Made by a program: the position numbers and the translations under genes
In this document: positions 1 to 6,203 of the stretch, piece after piece
Layout: each line of letters starts with the position of its first letter
How positions within the stretch are numbered: the stretch's first letter is position 1
Notes under the pieces: model-generated
What the model was told of the DNA's origin: nothing
The model's input: only the letters and a program-made list of their open reading frames with translations
Databases searched by the model: none
Origin: an uncultured Collinsella sp.
GTDB taxonomy: Bacteria > Actinomycetota > Coriobacteriia > Coriobacteriales > Coriobacteriaceae
DNA: 7,176 bases
Assembly: GCA_900542965.1 (NCBI GenBank)
Contig: UQPY01000080.1
Span: 1 to 7,176 of the forward strand
Reading direction: 5' to 3'

Positions 1-7
1 GGTGCGC

Positions 8-13
8 TAGTAT
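8..13 (+). promoter_or_regulatory. Possible -10 box of the thi operon
   Basis: The hexamer TAGTAT lies about 18 bases before the riboswitch aptamer begins, about where a -10 element should be if transcription starts near base 20-25. It matches TATAAT at 4 of 6 positions. The -35 region would lie outside the window, so this is a weak positional inference. Confidence 0.22.
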
Positions 14-30
14 AGGGAACAACAGATTCG

Positions 31-122
31 ATGCGGGAGTGCCGGCGGTGCAAACCACAAGGCTGAGAGGGCATGGAGCCCAATCCTTTGAACCTGTCAG
101 TTAATGCTGGCGTAGGGAGCAT
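31..122 (+). ncRNA. TPP riboswitch (THI element) aptamer
   Basis: The conserved parts of the thiamine pyrophosphate aptamer are present in order. The CTGAGA pyrimidine-sensing motif is at 63-68, the CCTTTGAACCTG segment at 85-96, and the TTAATGCTGGCGTAGGGA segment at 101-118. Visible pairings are P1 between 31-34 (ATGC) and 119-122 (GCAT), P3 between GCC 41-43 and GGC 61-63, an optional P3a hairpin of GGGC 69-72 with GCCC 78-81, and P5 between CAG 98-100 and CTG 107-109. It lies directly upstream of thiM, as expected for TPP control of a thiamine gene. The 3' side of P1 ends 12 bases before a terminator hairpin, so control is probably by transcription termination. Confidence 0.95.
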
Positions 123-133
123 GCCACCTTTGC

Positions 134-165
134 AGGGGCGCTGTCTATGCACAGCGCCCCTTTTC
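134..165 (+). terminator. Riboswitch-controlled intrinsic terminator
   Basis: A perfect 11-bp stem (134-144 with 151-161) closes a 6-base loop (145-150) and runs into a short TTTT tract (161-164). It sits between the TPP aptamer and the thiM ribosome binding site, the expected place for the expression platform. I could not identify the competing antiterminator pairing with certainty. The T-tract is short, but the stem is almost all G:C. Confidence 0.85.
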
Positions 166-171
166 TATGCC

Positions 172-178
172 AAGGAGG
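172..178 (+). promoter_or_regulatory. Shine-Dalgarno that decides the thiM GTG start
   Basis: AAGGAGG lies 8 bases before the GTG at 187. The nearby ATG at 180 is out of frame with thiM and too close to the site. The in-frame ATG at 73 lies inside the aptamer, upstream of the terminator. GTG 187 is therefore the supported start. Confidence 0.85.
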
Positions 179-186
179 CATGTGCA

Positions 187-1026
187 GTGATTGATTCGGA
201 ACAGCTTAAGCAACATATGGTCAAGGCCGTGGAGGAGATTCGCGCCACCAATCCGATGGCCGGCTCCATCACCAACACGGTGACGATTGACTTTGTCGCC
301 AACGCACAGCTCGCCGTGGGCGGATCGGCCGCCATGGTCTATCTGCCCGACGAGGGCGAGGCACTCGTTGCCGGCGGCGGCGCCATCTATCTCAATATGG
401 GCACGCTCTTCCCCATCTACGAGCAGACGATTCCCCGCGCGGCCAAGGCGGCACACGACGCCGGCAAGCCCTGGGTGCTCGATCCGGTGGGCCTGGGCAT
501 CGGTAGCCTGCGCACCCAGCTGGTAAACGAGCTCAAGCAGTACAAGCCCGCCATCGTACGCGGCAACGCCTCCGAGATCATCGCGCTTGCCGGCCTGTGG
601 GGTCTTGAGGGCGAGGCAGCCGATCTGAGCCGCGTGCGCGGTGTCGATACCACCGACACGGTCGACGCCGCCCGCGATGCCGCCGTGGCGCTCGCTCGCT
701 ACACCGGCGGCGCCGTAGTGGTCTCGGGCGAAGTCGACCTAATCACCGACGGCACGACCGTGGCCAAGTCCCACGGCGGCAGCCCGCTCATGTCCAAGAT
801 CACCGGCTGCGGTTGCTCGCAAGGCGGCGTACTGGCCGTGTACGCCTGTGCTGCCGATCCGTTTACGGCAGCCATCTGCGGCACTGCCGTCTACAACGTT
901 GCCGGCACGCGTGCCGCCGCTGTCGCCGATGCCCCGGCAAGCTTTAAGGTCGCCTTTATCGACGAGCTCTACCGCGCGACCGCCCAGGATATTGCCGACA
1001 ACCAACTCGAACTCGAGGAGGCATAA
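187..1026 (+). CDS. thiM: Hydroxyethylthiazole kinase ThiM
   Basis: ThiM (EC 2.7.1.50) is a cytosolic ribokinase-fold enzyme that phosphorylates 4-methyl-5-(2-hydroxyethyl)thiazole with ATP, salvaging the thiazole half of thiamine. The 279-residue product is close to the family size (about 260-280). Family hallmarks are visible: the N-terminal NPMAGSITNTVT segment (residues 22-33) followed by FVAN, the LDPVG turn (98-102), the RGNASE motif (125-130) that helps place Mg-ATP, and the C-terminal anion-hole motif in KITGCGC (204-210), whose last Cys matches the catalytic Cys. The usual GTGC reads GCGC here, a mild variant. Translation starts at GTG 187, set by AAGGAGG at 172-178. The gene leads a three-gene operon behind a TPP riboswitch and terminator. 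Its stop is 3 bases before the next start codon. Confidence 0.95.
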   Translation: MIDSEQLKQHMVKAVEEIRATNPMAGSITNTVTIDFVANAQLAVGGSAAMVYLPDEGEALVAGGGAIYLNMGTLFPIYEQTIPRAAKAAHDAGKPWVLDPVGLGIGSLRTQLVNELKQYKPAIVRGNASEIIALAGLWGLEGEAADLSRVRGVDTTDTVDAARDAAVALARYTGGAVVVSGEVDLITDGTTVAKSHGGSPLMSKITGCGCSQGGVLAVYACAADPFTAAICGTAVYNVAGTRAAAVADAPASFKVAFIDELYRATAQDIADNQLELEEA

Positions 1027-1029
1027 GCC

Positions 1030-1371
1030 ATGTCCGAGTCCACAACCAGCGCCGGCATGAACACACTCGTCGCCGTGGCCATCGCCCCGTGCGGCACCGG
1101 CGATGAGCTGTCCGCCGAGGTCGCCGAGGTCGTGCGCGTCATTCGCGAGAGTGGCCTTCCCAACCGCACCAGCTCGATGTTCACCGAGATCGAGGGCGAC
1201 TGGGACGAGGTCATGCAGGTCGTGCGCGACGCAACCTTTGTGCTGGCGAGCAAGGGCATCCGGACCGAAGTCGTGCTCAAGGCAGATATTCGACCCGGAT
1301 TTACCGACACCATGACCGGCAAACTCGAGCGCATGGAAGCGCAGATCAAAAAGCAGGAGGAAGCACGATGA
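1030..1371 (+). CDS. Thiamine-binding protein, MTH1187/YqgV family (DUF77)
   Basis: This 113-residue protein matches the Thiamine_BP (PF01910, formerly DUF77) family of small ferredoxin-like proteins, related to the domains of YkoF, that bind thiamine or its pyrimidine moiety. Seen in the sequence: a first beta strand VAVAIAPCGTG (14-24), a helix with VVRVIRESGL (34-43), the family-typical SSMFTEIEGDWDEV (48-61), and a final IRPGF strand end (87-91). There is no signal peptide or membrane segment, so it is cytosolic. GAGGAGG at 1015-1021 gives good spacing to ATG 1030. An in-frame ATG at 1057 lacks such a site. It overlaps thiE by four bases (ATGA) and shares the riboswitch, which supports a thiamine-linked role such as ligand buffering or delivery. 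That role is inferred; the family's physiological job is poorly defined. Confidence 0.85.
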   Translation: MSESTTSAGMNTLVAVAIAPCGTGDELSAEVAEVVRVIRESGLPNRTSSMFTEIEGDWDEVMQVVRDATFVLASKGIRTEVVLKADIRPGFTDTMTGKLERMEAQIKKQEEAR

Positions 1372-2063
1372 GCATCCGCGACAACCTTGATATCTCCGCC
1401 TATCTGGTACTCGGCCCCGAAAACACCCTCGGGCGCCCCGTGGGCGATGTGGTGGCCCAGGCACTCGACGCCGGCTTTACCTGCATCCAGGTGCGCTCCA
1501 AGGTGGCAAGCGCCCGCGAGATCATCGCGCTGACGGGCGATGCCGCGCAGGCTATCGCACAGGCCGGCAAGACCGGTCAGGTCGCCTTGTTGATTGACGA
1601 CCGTCTTGACTGCGTACTCGCCGCGCGCGAGCAGGGCATCGCTGTCGACGGTGTGCACGTGGGCCAGAGCGATATTCCCGTCGAGGTCTGTCGCAAGCTG
1701 TTGGGCCCCGATGCCATCGTGGGCCTTTCGGCCCGCTGCGAGGAAATGCTCGAGTACGTCAAAACCGCCGACATGAGCCTGGTCGACTACCTGGGCATCG
1801 GCCCGCTCCACGAGACCGAGACCAAGCGCGATTGCGGACGCGCGGCCGATGGCTCCATCATCACCAAGAGCTTTGAGGACCTGGCCGCACTCCACGCGGC
1901 AAGCCCCGTACCCATCGTGGTGGGTGGCGGCGTCAAGACGGCCGACCTGCCGCAGCTCAAGGCCACCGGCGTCGATGGCTTCTTTGTGGTGAGCGCCGTC
2001 TGCAGTGCCGACGACCCCCACGCCGCAGCTAAGGAGCTCGTCGACACCTGGCAGCAGGCATAG
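1368..2063 (+). CDS. thiE: Thiamine-phosphate synthase ThiE
   Basis: ThiE (EC 2.5.1.3) is a cytosolic TIM-barrel enzyme that joins HMP-pyrophosphate and hydroxyethylthiazole phosphate to make thiamine phosphate and pyrophosphate. The 231-residue product is slightly longer than the common 210-222. Motifs in order: QVRSK (41-45; usually QLREK), LIDDRLD (75-81; metal and diphosphate site), DGVHVGQSD (94-102), GLSAR (119-123), YLGIGP (141-146), TETK (150-153; the usual TxTK with its conserved Lys), GGGV (186-189) and FVVSAV (206-211; phosphate binding). ATG 1368 overlaps the previous stop as ATGA, with AGGAGG at 1355-1360, so the two genes are translationally coupled. It consumes the ThiM product. 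The HMP-PP partner needs ThiD, which is absent from this window. Confidence 0.95.
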   Translation: MSIRDNLDISAYLVLGPENTLGRPVGDVVAQALDAGFTCIQVRSKVASAREIIALTGDAAQAIAQAGKTGQVALLIDDRLDCVLAAREQGIAVDGVHVGQSDIPVEVCRKLLGPDAIVGLSARCEEMLEYVKTADMSLVDYLGIGPLHETETKRDCGRAADGSIITKSFEDLAALHAASPVPIVVGGGVKTADLPQLKATGVDGFFVVSAVCSADDPHAAAKELVDTWQQA

Positions 2064-2105
2064 GCATAGGCCAAGCAGCTGATTCGCAACCTCATATCTT
2101 CAATA

Positions 2106-2155
2106 GCGGAAAGCGCATCCCGGTTCGAACGTCCATTCCGGGATGCGCTTTCCGC
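2106..2155. terminator. Perfect 18-bp hairpin between convergent genes, probable bidirectional terminator
   Basis: Bases 2106-2123 are exactly complementary to 2138-2155, with a 14-base loop. The element lies between the thiE stop (2063) and the stop of the convergent patatin gene (2165). Neither side has a long T-tract. Each outer stem carries an AAA/TTT run (GGAAAGCGC and GCGCTTTCC), which can act as a short U-tract on either strand. A shared terminator is the simplest reading. An RNA-stabilising 3' stem-loop is the alternative. Confidence 0.7.
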
Positions 2156-2164
2156 ATGCGACTC

Positions 2165-3034
2165 TTACTCCGCCAGATACGCTTCCAGCGCGGGCAAGGT
2201 CGCCTCCGCATCGTGGCGGCCGACCTGGTAGATGCGCTCGAGCTCATCCGGTTCGCGGCACAGCGACGGCACCTTCACCGACTCGCTCGGCCGCACCACA
2301 AAGATTTCGCCGGCAGCCTCGCGACGTGCCAGGTCATCGAGCGTGGCATTGTAGACCTCATGCCGATGCTCAAGCGCTGCAACAAACTCCGGGTAGTGAC
2401 GGAACACGCGCCGCAGCATGGGCATCACGCTGTTAGGCTGCTTCACAAAGCCCGCCGGCTGCGTGAGCACCACGATATTGCGGTCATACCCCTGCGCAAA
2501 CAGCCATGCGCTGGGGATAGAATCAGCCACGCCACCATCCAGATACTTATGCCCGCCAATAGCAACGGGACGCGTCGCCACAGGAATAGCAGACGACGCC
2601 CGGATCCACTCGATATCGCGCTCGTCGCCATACGGCAAATCGTGATAGACAGCCTTGCCCGTCTCGATATCGGTACACACGCACGTAAATCGCATGGGGC
2701 AGGCGCGATACGCTTCCAAGTCGATGGGATCGCGCTCGATAGGCACCTCATGATAGGCAAAATCGGCATTGAACATGTCACCGGTTCGCAGCCAGCTTGT
2801 CACGCTCGCATAGCGCTTGTCGGCACAATAGGCCTTGTTGTAGCGAATGGCGCGCCCAATCTGCCGCGATTTAAAGTTGTAGCCAAACGCCGCGCCCGCC
2901 GAGACACCCACCATATGGTCGCAGGTCAAACCGTGCTCCATCCAAACGTCGAGCACGCCCGCCGTATACATACCGCGATAGCCGCCTCCCTCGAGCGCAA
3001 GCCCCACCGTGCGCGTCGTATCCGGCTGTGCCAT
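2165..3034 (-). CDS. Patatin-like phospholipase, YjjU type
   Basis: This is a predicted serine acyl hydrolase (patatin fold, Ser-Asp dyad) that would release fatty acids from phospholipids or other acyl esters. In the 289-residue reading, the oxyanion-hole motif EGGGYRG is at 15-21, the nucleophile elbow GVSAG at 43-47 (Ser45), and the catalytic Asp in YLDGG at 164-168 (Asp166). The segment after the elbow, SRQIGRAIRYNKAY with DKRY, is typical of the YjjU-like bacterial subgroup. No signal peptide or membrane helix is visible, so it is probably cytosolic or membrane-peripheral. I chose ATG at 3034 because GGAG sits 8 bases upstream and the patatin domain starts within 10 residues. A longer reading from 3118 would add 28 residues unlike the family. 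It is convergent with thiE and divergent from the c-di-GMP gene. The natural substrate is unknown. Confidence 0.88.
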   Translation of the reverse strand: MAQPDTTRTVGLALEGGGYRGMYTAGVLDVWMEHGLTCDHMVGVSAGAAFGYNFKSRQIGRAIRYNKAYCADKRYASVTSWLRTGDMFNADFAYHEVPIERDPIDLEAYRACPMRFTCVCTDIETGKAVYHDLPYGDERDIEWIRASSAIPVATRPVAIGGHKYLDGGVADSIPSAWLFAQGYDRNIVVLTQPAGFVKQPNSVMPMLRRVFRHYPEFVAALEHRHEVYNATLDDLARREAAGEIFVVRPSESVKVPSLCREPDELERIYQVGRHDAEATLPALEAYLAE

Positions 3035-3358
3035 GTGACCATCTCCGTTCCTGCGTTTTAAAACGGGACAAGTATACCCGTCAACATATATCGACTCAGT
3101 CGCATTTTCATCGAACATCGCATCGTCGCGCTACCGCTTGGCGAATAGTAGCCGCCCACAGCATGGACACCCATATATAAATATGTATTGTTGTTTACAC
3201 TACTCAGCAGTTATCAACAGCGAACATTAGCCGGCAAAGTAACTCAACAACGCAGCAAGGCGGGGGCCTGGATACACGCAAGGCGCCGAGCAACGACGCG
3301 TGTACACTACGAGCTCGCCCGACGCCATCCGCCCCGACCTCAGAAAGCCTCTTACAAC
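3035..3358. other. Divergent intergenic region, no convincing gene
   Basis: This 324-base stretch separates the patatin gene from the GGDEF/EAL gene and must hold both promoters. It contains a perfect 12-bp palindrome CGTTTTAAAACG (3054-3065), an ACGGG/CCCGT inverted pair (3063-3067 and 3077-3081), an AT-rich patch (3173-3192), and a 7-bp stem (3273-3279 with 3298-3304) around an 18-base loop. The GGDEF/EAL reading frame is open back to TTG 3188. The extra 57 residues are Arg-rich and low in similarity to anything I recognise, with no ribosome binding site, so I treat them as untranslated. Confidence 0.6.
3056..3084 (-). promoter_or_regulatory. Possible patatin gene promoter
   Basis: On the - strand, TTGACG (3084-3079) resembles a -35 box, and 17 bases later TTAAAA (3061-3056) could be a weak -10 box. 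The latter falls inside the CGTTTTAAAACG palindrome. The transcript would then start close to the GGAG site, leaving a very short leader. A second -10-like hexamer, TATACT (3076-3071), has no good -35 partner. Confidence 0.25.
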
Positions 3359-6076
3359 ATGGACACCGTCAGCAATTACACCGAAACGCTCGAAAAGACC
3401 GTCCGCGACCTTCTCGAGCGCCAGGATGATCTGATTAGGACCGCCTTTACCGACCAGCTTACTGGACTTGGCAACCGCGGCGGCTTTGCCCGTTCCCTCG
3501 AGGAGCTCTGGGAGCAGGACACCCCCGTTACCATGGCGTACATCGATATCGACAATCTCAAGCACTGCAACGACGTCTTTGGCCATGACGAGGGCAACCG
3601 CTATATTTTGCAGGTAAGCCTCTATCTCAAGCTGTATATGAAAGTGGACGAAGCGGCGTTTCGCATAGGCGGCGACGAGTTTGCCATCCTATCTACGATT
3701 GCGACCGAGGACGACCTCGCCGAACGTCTGGAACACTGCCGAACGGTCCTACTCAAAAACAACGATTCCGAGATGCCCCGCTCGTTTAGCTATGGAGTGT
3801 CGTATGCCGACCCCGCCCTGGGCGAAGCCCCCAATCGCATGACGCTCGATGCCGACCATCGCATGTACGACTACAAGCTACGTCATGCCATGCACCTTGA
3901 TCGACGCAATATCACGCAAGTCCACGCCGACGACTTCGAAATAAGCGACCGTATTTTCGACGCCTTTTCGATGCTCAACGAGGGCCGCTATTTCTTTATC
4001 GAGAACTTGGACAAACATCGCACCCTTTGGTCGCAAGGCGCCTTGCGCGATCTTGGCCTTCCCTCGGAGCACATAGACAACTGTCGCGATTACTGGAAAA
4101 CGCGCGTGCATCCCGATGACCTTGAGGCCTACATCAACGACATCGACCAGGTCTATAACGGCACCAAGCACCGTCGCGTCATGCAGTATCGTGTGCGCAA
4201 TGCCGTCGGCGACTACGTCCTCTGCCGTGCTCGCGGGTTTCGCATCGACGGCGACGAAAATGTCCCCTCGCTCTATGTCGGCGAGCTCGTCAACCACTCA
4301 CTTGCCGAAACCGTCGACGCCGCGACAGGCCTCGGCACCCAGCGCATGTTGGTCAATGCCATCGACGCCTGTCGTTGCGACCGTTGCGAGACGGGCCTTA
4401 TAGCGGTGCGCGTTCGTGGCACGACAAAGCTCAACGAGCTCTACGGAGCCGAGGCTGTCGACAACATGCTCGCCGAATACGCAGGCCGCATGCTGTCGAT
4501 CACCCGCGGCAGGAGCAGGGTCTACCGTTCACGTAGCGTCCAGTTCGTCGTGCTCAGCAATGACCTGGACCACGAGGCATTCGAGCAACTGACCCGCCAC
4601 CTTAAAGAGGCCGTTTTCGCTCCTGTGCAAATCGCAGGCGACACCATTGCTCCCGTCTGTCTTGTCGTCCCGACCTTTTACGAACGCCTGGACTCCCAAG
4701 CATCGACTGTTTTGGGCGAACTCGATCGTCGCCTTCGCACGGCCGGCGGACTTGTTCCCAACGACAGTCTGCCCATACCCGAGATGGAACGCAAAGGCGC
4801 CGTCGCCGAGCACCTCGACATGCTCACAGGCCTCTACCGCCCCAGCGAGTTTATGCGCCGTGCCAATGCCTTCATCAAGGCAAGGCGCGACAGCGCTTGG
4901 TGTATCGCCACCGTCGACATGGGCCACATGCGCCTATTTAACGAATGGTATGGACAGGCCGAAGGCGACCGTATGCTTGCCGATGTGGGCACGGTGCTCA
5001 AGGATATCGAGAACGCCAACATGGGTGTCGCGGGATACTGGGGACAAGACGACTTTTGTCTGCTCATACCCTTTGAGCACGATTTCGTTCACCGTGTCTA
5101 TGCGCGCGTGCGCGAGGCTGTAGCCAAGCACAACGACGGCGTAGGTTTTTGGCCGTCCATGGGCGTTTACCCCATCGACTCCAATGAGGAGATCACCATC
5201 GATGCGCAGGCGAAGGCCATGTTTACCAATCGGCGCGCAAAAAACGACTTTAAGGAGCGCATTGCCATTTTCTGCCCCGCGGAGTACGAGCGCGAAGTCG
5301 CGTTCCACCGCACGCTGACCGAATTCCAGTACGCGCTCTCAGATGGTCGTATTACCTACCACTTGCAGCCCCAGGTCGATATGGAAACCGGTGAGATTAT
5401 TGGCGCCGAAGCACTCACCCGCTGGATTGACAAGGACGGCTCTCTCATTTCGCCCGCAACGTTTATCCCCGCACTCGAGGAAAGCGGCTTTGTGGTGACG
5501 CTCGACAAGTACATTTGGCAGGGTGTCGCCTCGTGGCTGCGCGAGCGCATCGATCGAGGGCTTCGTGTGGTTCCGGTTTCGCTTAATGTGTCGCGCGTGG
5601 ATATCCTTGCCTGCGACGTTGCCGAGCATATGGGGGCGCTCGCCGCCCAATACAACCTACCGCCCGAGCTCATGCGTATCGAGATCACCGAGACGGCTTA
5701 TACGGGAGAGTCCGAGGCCGTGGACAAACTGACGGCCGACCTGCACACCCGCGGCTTCTCGACCTATATGGACGATTTTGGCACCGGTCAGTCCACGCTC
5801 GCGATGCTCAAGAACGTCAACGTCGACGTCATCAAGCTCGACCGCGCCTTTGTACCCACCGATCGCGATCAAGGCCGCAGCACGCAGATCATTTCATCGA
5901 TGCTCGAAATGGCGCAGTCGCTCCATCTGCCCGTCGAGGTCGAAGGCGTCGAGACAAATGAACAGGCGAACATGCTACGACAAATGGGCGCCCGCTACGC
6001 TCAGGGCTTCCTCTACTACCGCCCCATGCCGGCGAAGGATTTTGAGGCATTGCTCGATGGTGGCAATAACAACTGA
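3359..6076 (+). CDS. GGDEF-PAS-(GGDEF-like)2-EAL cyclic-di-GMP signalling protein
   Basis: This 905-residue soluble protein is a predicted cyclic-di-GMP enzyme. Domains in order: a short helix with the first GGDEF (about 24-176; DQLTGLGNR 32-40, YIDIDNLKHCND 61-72, GGDEF 104-108 intact); a PAS_3-like fold (about 196-316; RVHPDD 249-254, MQYRV 275-279); a decayed GGDEF (about 318-462; TGLGTQRML, signature replaced by RSVQF 392-396); a third GGDEF-like domain (about 486-636; LTGLYR, signature GQDDF 562-566); and an EAL domain (about 650-897). The EAL domain keeps E684 (EALTR), N743, E775, D805 and D806 (DDFGTG), K826, E862 and Q882, so phosphodiesterase activity (EC 3.1.4.52) is expected. No canonical RxxD inhibitory site precedes GGDEF. 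There are no membrane segments. ATG 3359 is chosen because the upstream extension looks non-coding; its Shine-Dalgarno is weak (AGAAAG at 3342-3347). Net direction of activity cannot be told from sequence. Confidence 0.88.
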   Translation: MDTVSNYTETLEKTVRDLLERQDDLIRTAFTDQLTGLGNRGGFARSLEELWEQDTPVTMAYIDIDNLKHCNDVFGHDEGNRYILQVSLYLKLYMKVDEAAFRIGGDEFAILSTIATEDDLAERLEHCRTVLLKNNDSEMPRSFSYGVSYADPALGEAPNRMTLDADHRMYDYKLRHAMHLDRRNITQVHADDFEISDRIFDAFSMLNEGRYFFIENLDKHRTLWSQGALRDLGLPSEHIDNCRDYWKTRVHPDDLEAYINDIDQVYNGTKHRRVMQYRVRNAVGDYVLCRARGFRIDGDENVPSLYVGELVNHSLAETVDAATGLGTQRMLVNAIDACRCDRCETGLIAVRVRGTTKLNELYGAEAVDNMLAEYAGRMLSITRGRSRVYRSRSVQFVVLSNDLDHEAFEQLTRHLKEAVFAPVQIAGDTIAPVCLVVPTFYERLDSQASTVLGELDRRLRTAGGLVPNDSLPIPEMERKGAVAEHLDMLTGLYRPSEFMRRANAFIKARRDSAWCIATVDMGHMRLFNEWYGQAEGDRMLADVGTVLKDIENANMGVAGYWGQDDFCLLIPFEHDFVHRVYARVREAVAKHNDGVGFWPSMGVYPIDSNEEITIDAQAKAMFTNRRAKNDFKERIAIFCPAEYEREVAFHRTLTEFQYALSDGRITYHLQPQVDMETGEIIGAEALTRWIDKDGSLISPATFIPALEESGFVVTLDKYIWQGVASWLRERIDRGLRVVPVSLNVSRVDILACDVAEHMGALAAQYNLPPELMRIEITETAYTGESEAVDKLTADLHTRGFSTYMDDFGTGQSTLAMLKNVNVDVIKLDRAFVPTDRDQGRSTQIISSMLEMAQSLHLPVEVEGVETNEQANMLRQMGARYAQGFLYYRPMPAKDFEALLDGGNNN

Positions 6077-6132
6077 TACGCTCGCGCGCAAAACGCCACC
6101 GCCGAAGGGGGAATTTGCCTCCATTAGCTGAC

Positions 6133-6167
6133 TTATATCCCCAATTCAAACCGAATTGGGGATATGA
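6133..6167. repeat. Inverted repeat between the two GGDEF genes (operator or hairpin)
   Basis: Bases 6135-6147 and 6153-6165 are perfectly complementary over 13 bp with a 5-base spacer. The match extends to 15 bp (6133-6167) with one mismatch that would be G:U in RNA. The sequence TATGAT (6163-6168), a good -10 candidate, overlaps the right arm. No T-tract follows on the + strand, so it is a poor intrinsic terminator. An operator covering the promoter of the downstream gene, or a 3' hairpin of the upstream transcript, are both possible. Confidence 0.6.
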
Positions 6168-6168
6168 T
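6163..6168 (+). promoter_or_regulatory. Possible -10 box of the second GGDEF gene
   Basis: TATGAT matches TATAAT at 5 of 6 positions and lies 36 bases before the start codon. No convincing -35 box is seen at the normal spacing (about 6140-6145), so the promoter would be weak, activator-dependent or not real. Confidence 0.3.
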
Positions 6169-6187
6169 ACAAACCATTGTTCCGCCC

Positions 6188-6200
6188 AAGGAGGTTATCC
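6188..6200 (+). promoter_or_regulatory. Extended Shine-Dalgarno of the second GGDEF gene
   Basis: AAGGAGGTTATCC differs at one base from the full complement of the 16S rRNA 3' tail (AAGGAGGTGATCC). The GGAGG core is 9 bases before ATG 6204, which fixes that start. The upstream paralogue has no comparable site. Confidence 0.85.
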
Positions 6201-6203
6201 ATC

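Noticed and set aside
73..186. N-terminal extension of ThiM from ATG 73
   Set aside because: It lies in the TPP aptamer and terminator; GTG 187 has a strong Shine-Dalgarno and gives the family length.
739..2021. Long open frames on the - strand opposite thiM, the thiamine-binding gene and thiE
   Set aside because: They are shadows of GC-rich coding sequence on the other strand, with no recognisable domains and no ribosome binding sites.
2056..2071. Tandem GGCATAGGCATAGG at the thiE stop
   Set aside because: It is a two-copy 6-base repeat that merely duplicates the stop codon; chance or slippage explains it.
2156..3061. A 301-residue + strand frame opposite the patatin gene
   Set aside because: It is an antisense shadow rich in Arg and His; the - strand frame has clear patatin motifs.
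3211..3219. DnaA box (TTATCAACA)
   Set aside because: It is a single 8-of-9 match, with no cluster and no origin-type genes nearby.
3233..3290. Cyclic-di-GMP-I (GEMM) riboswitch
   Set aside because: GGCAAA (3233-3238) and ACGCAAGGC (3276-3284) recall parts of the motif, but the spacing, the flanking CACAGG and the pairing do not fit.
3188..3358. N-terminal extension of the GGDEF/EAL protein from TTG 3188
   Set aside because: There is no ribosome binding site, the composition is Arg-rich and unlike the rest, and the paralogue has no matching segment.
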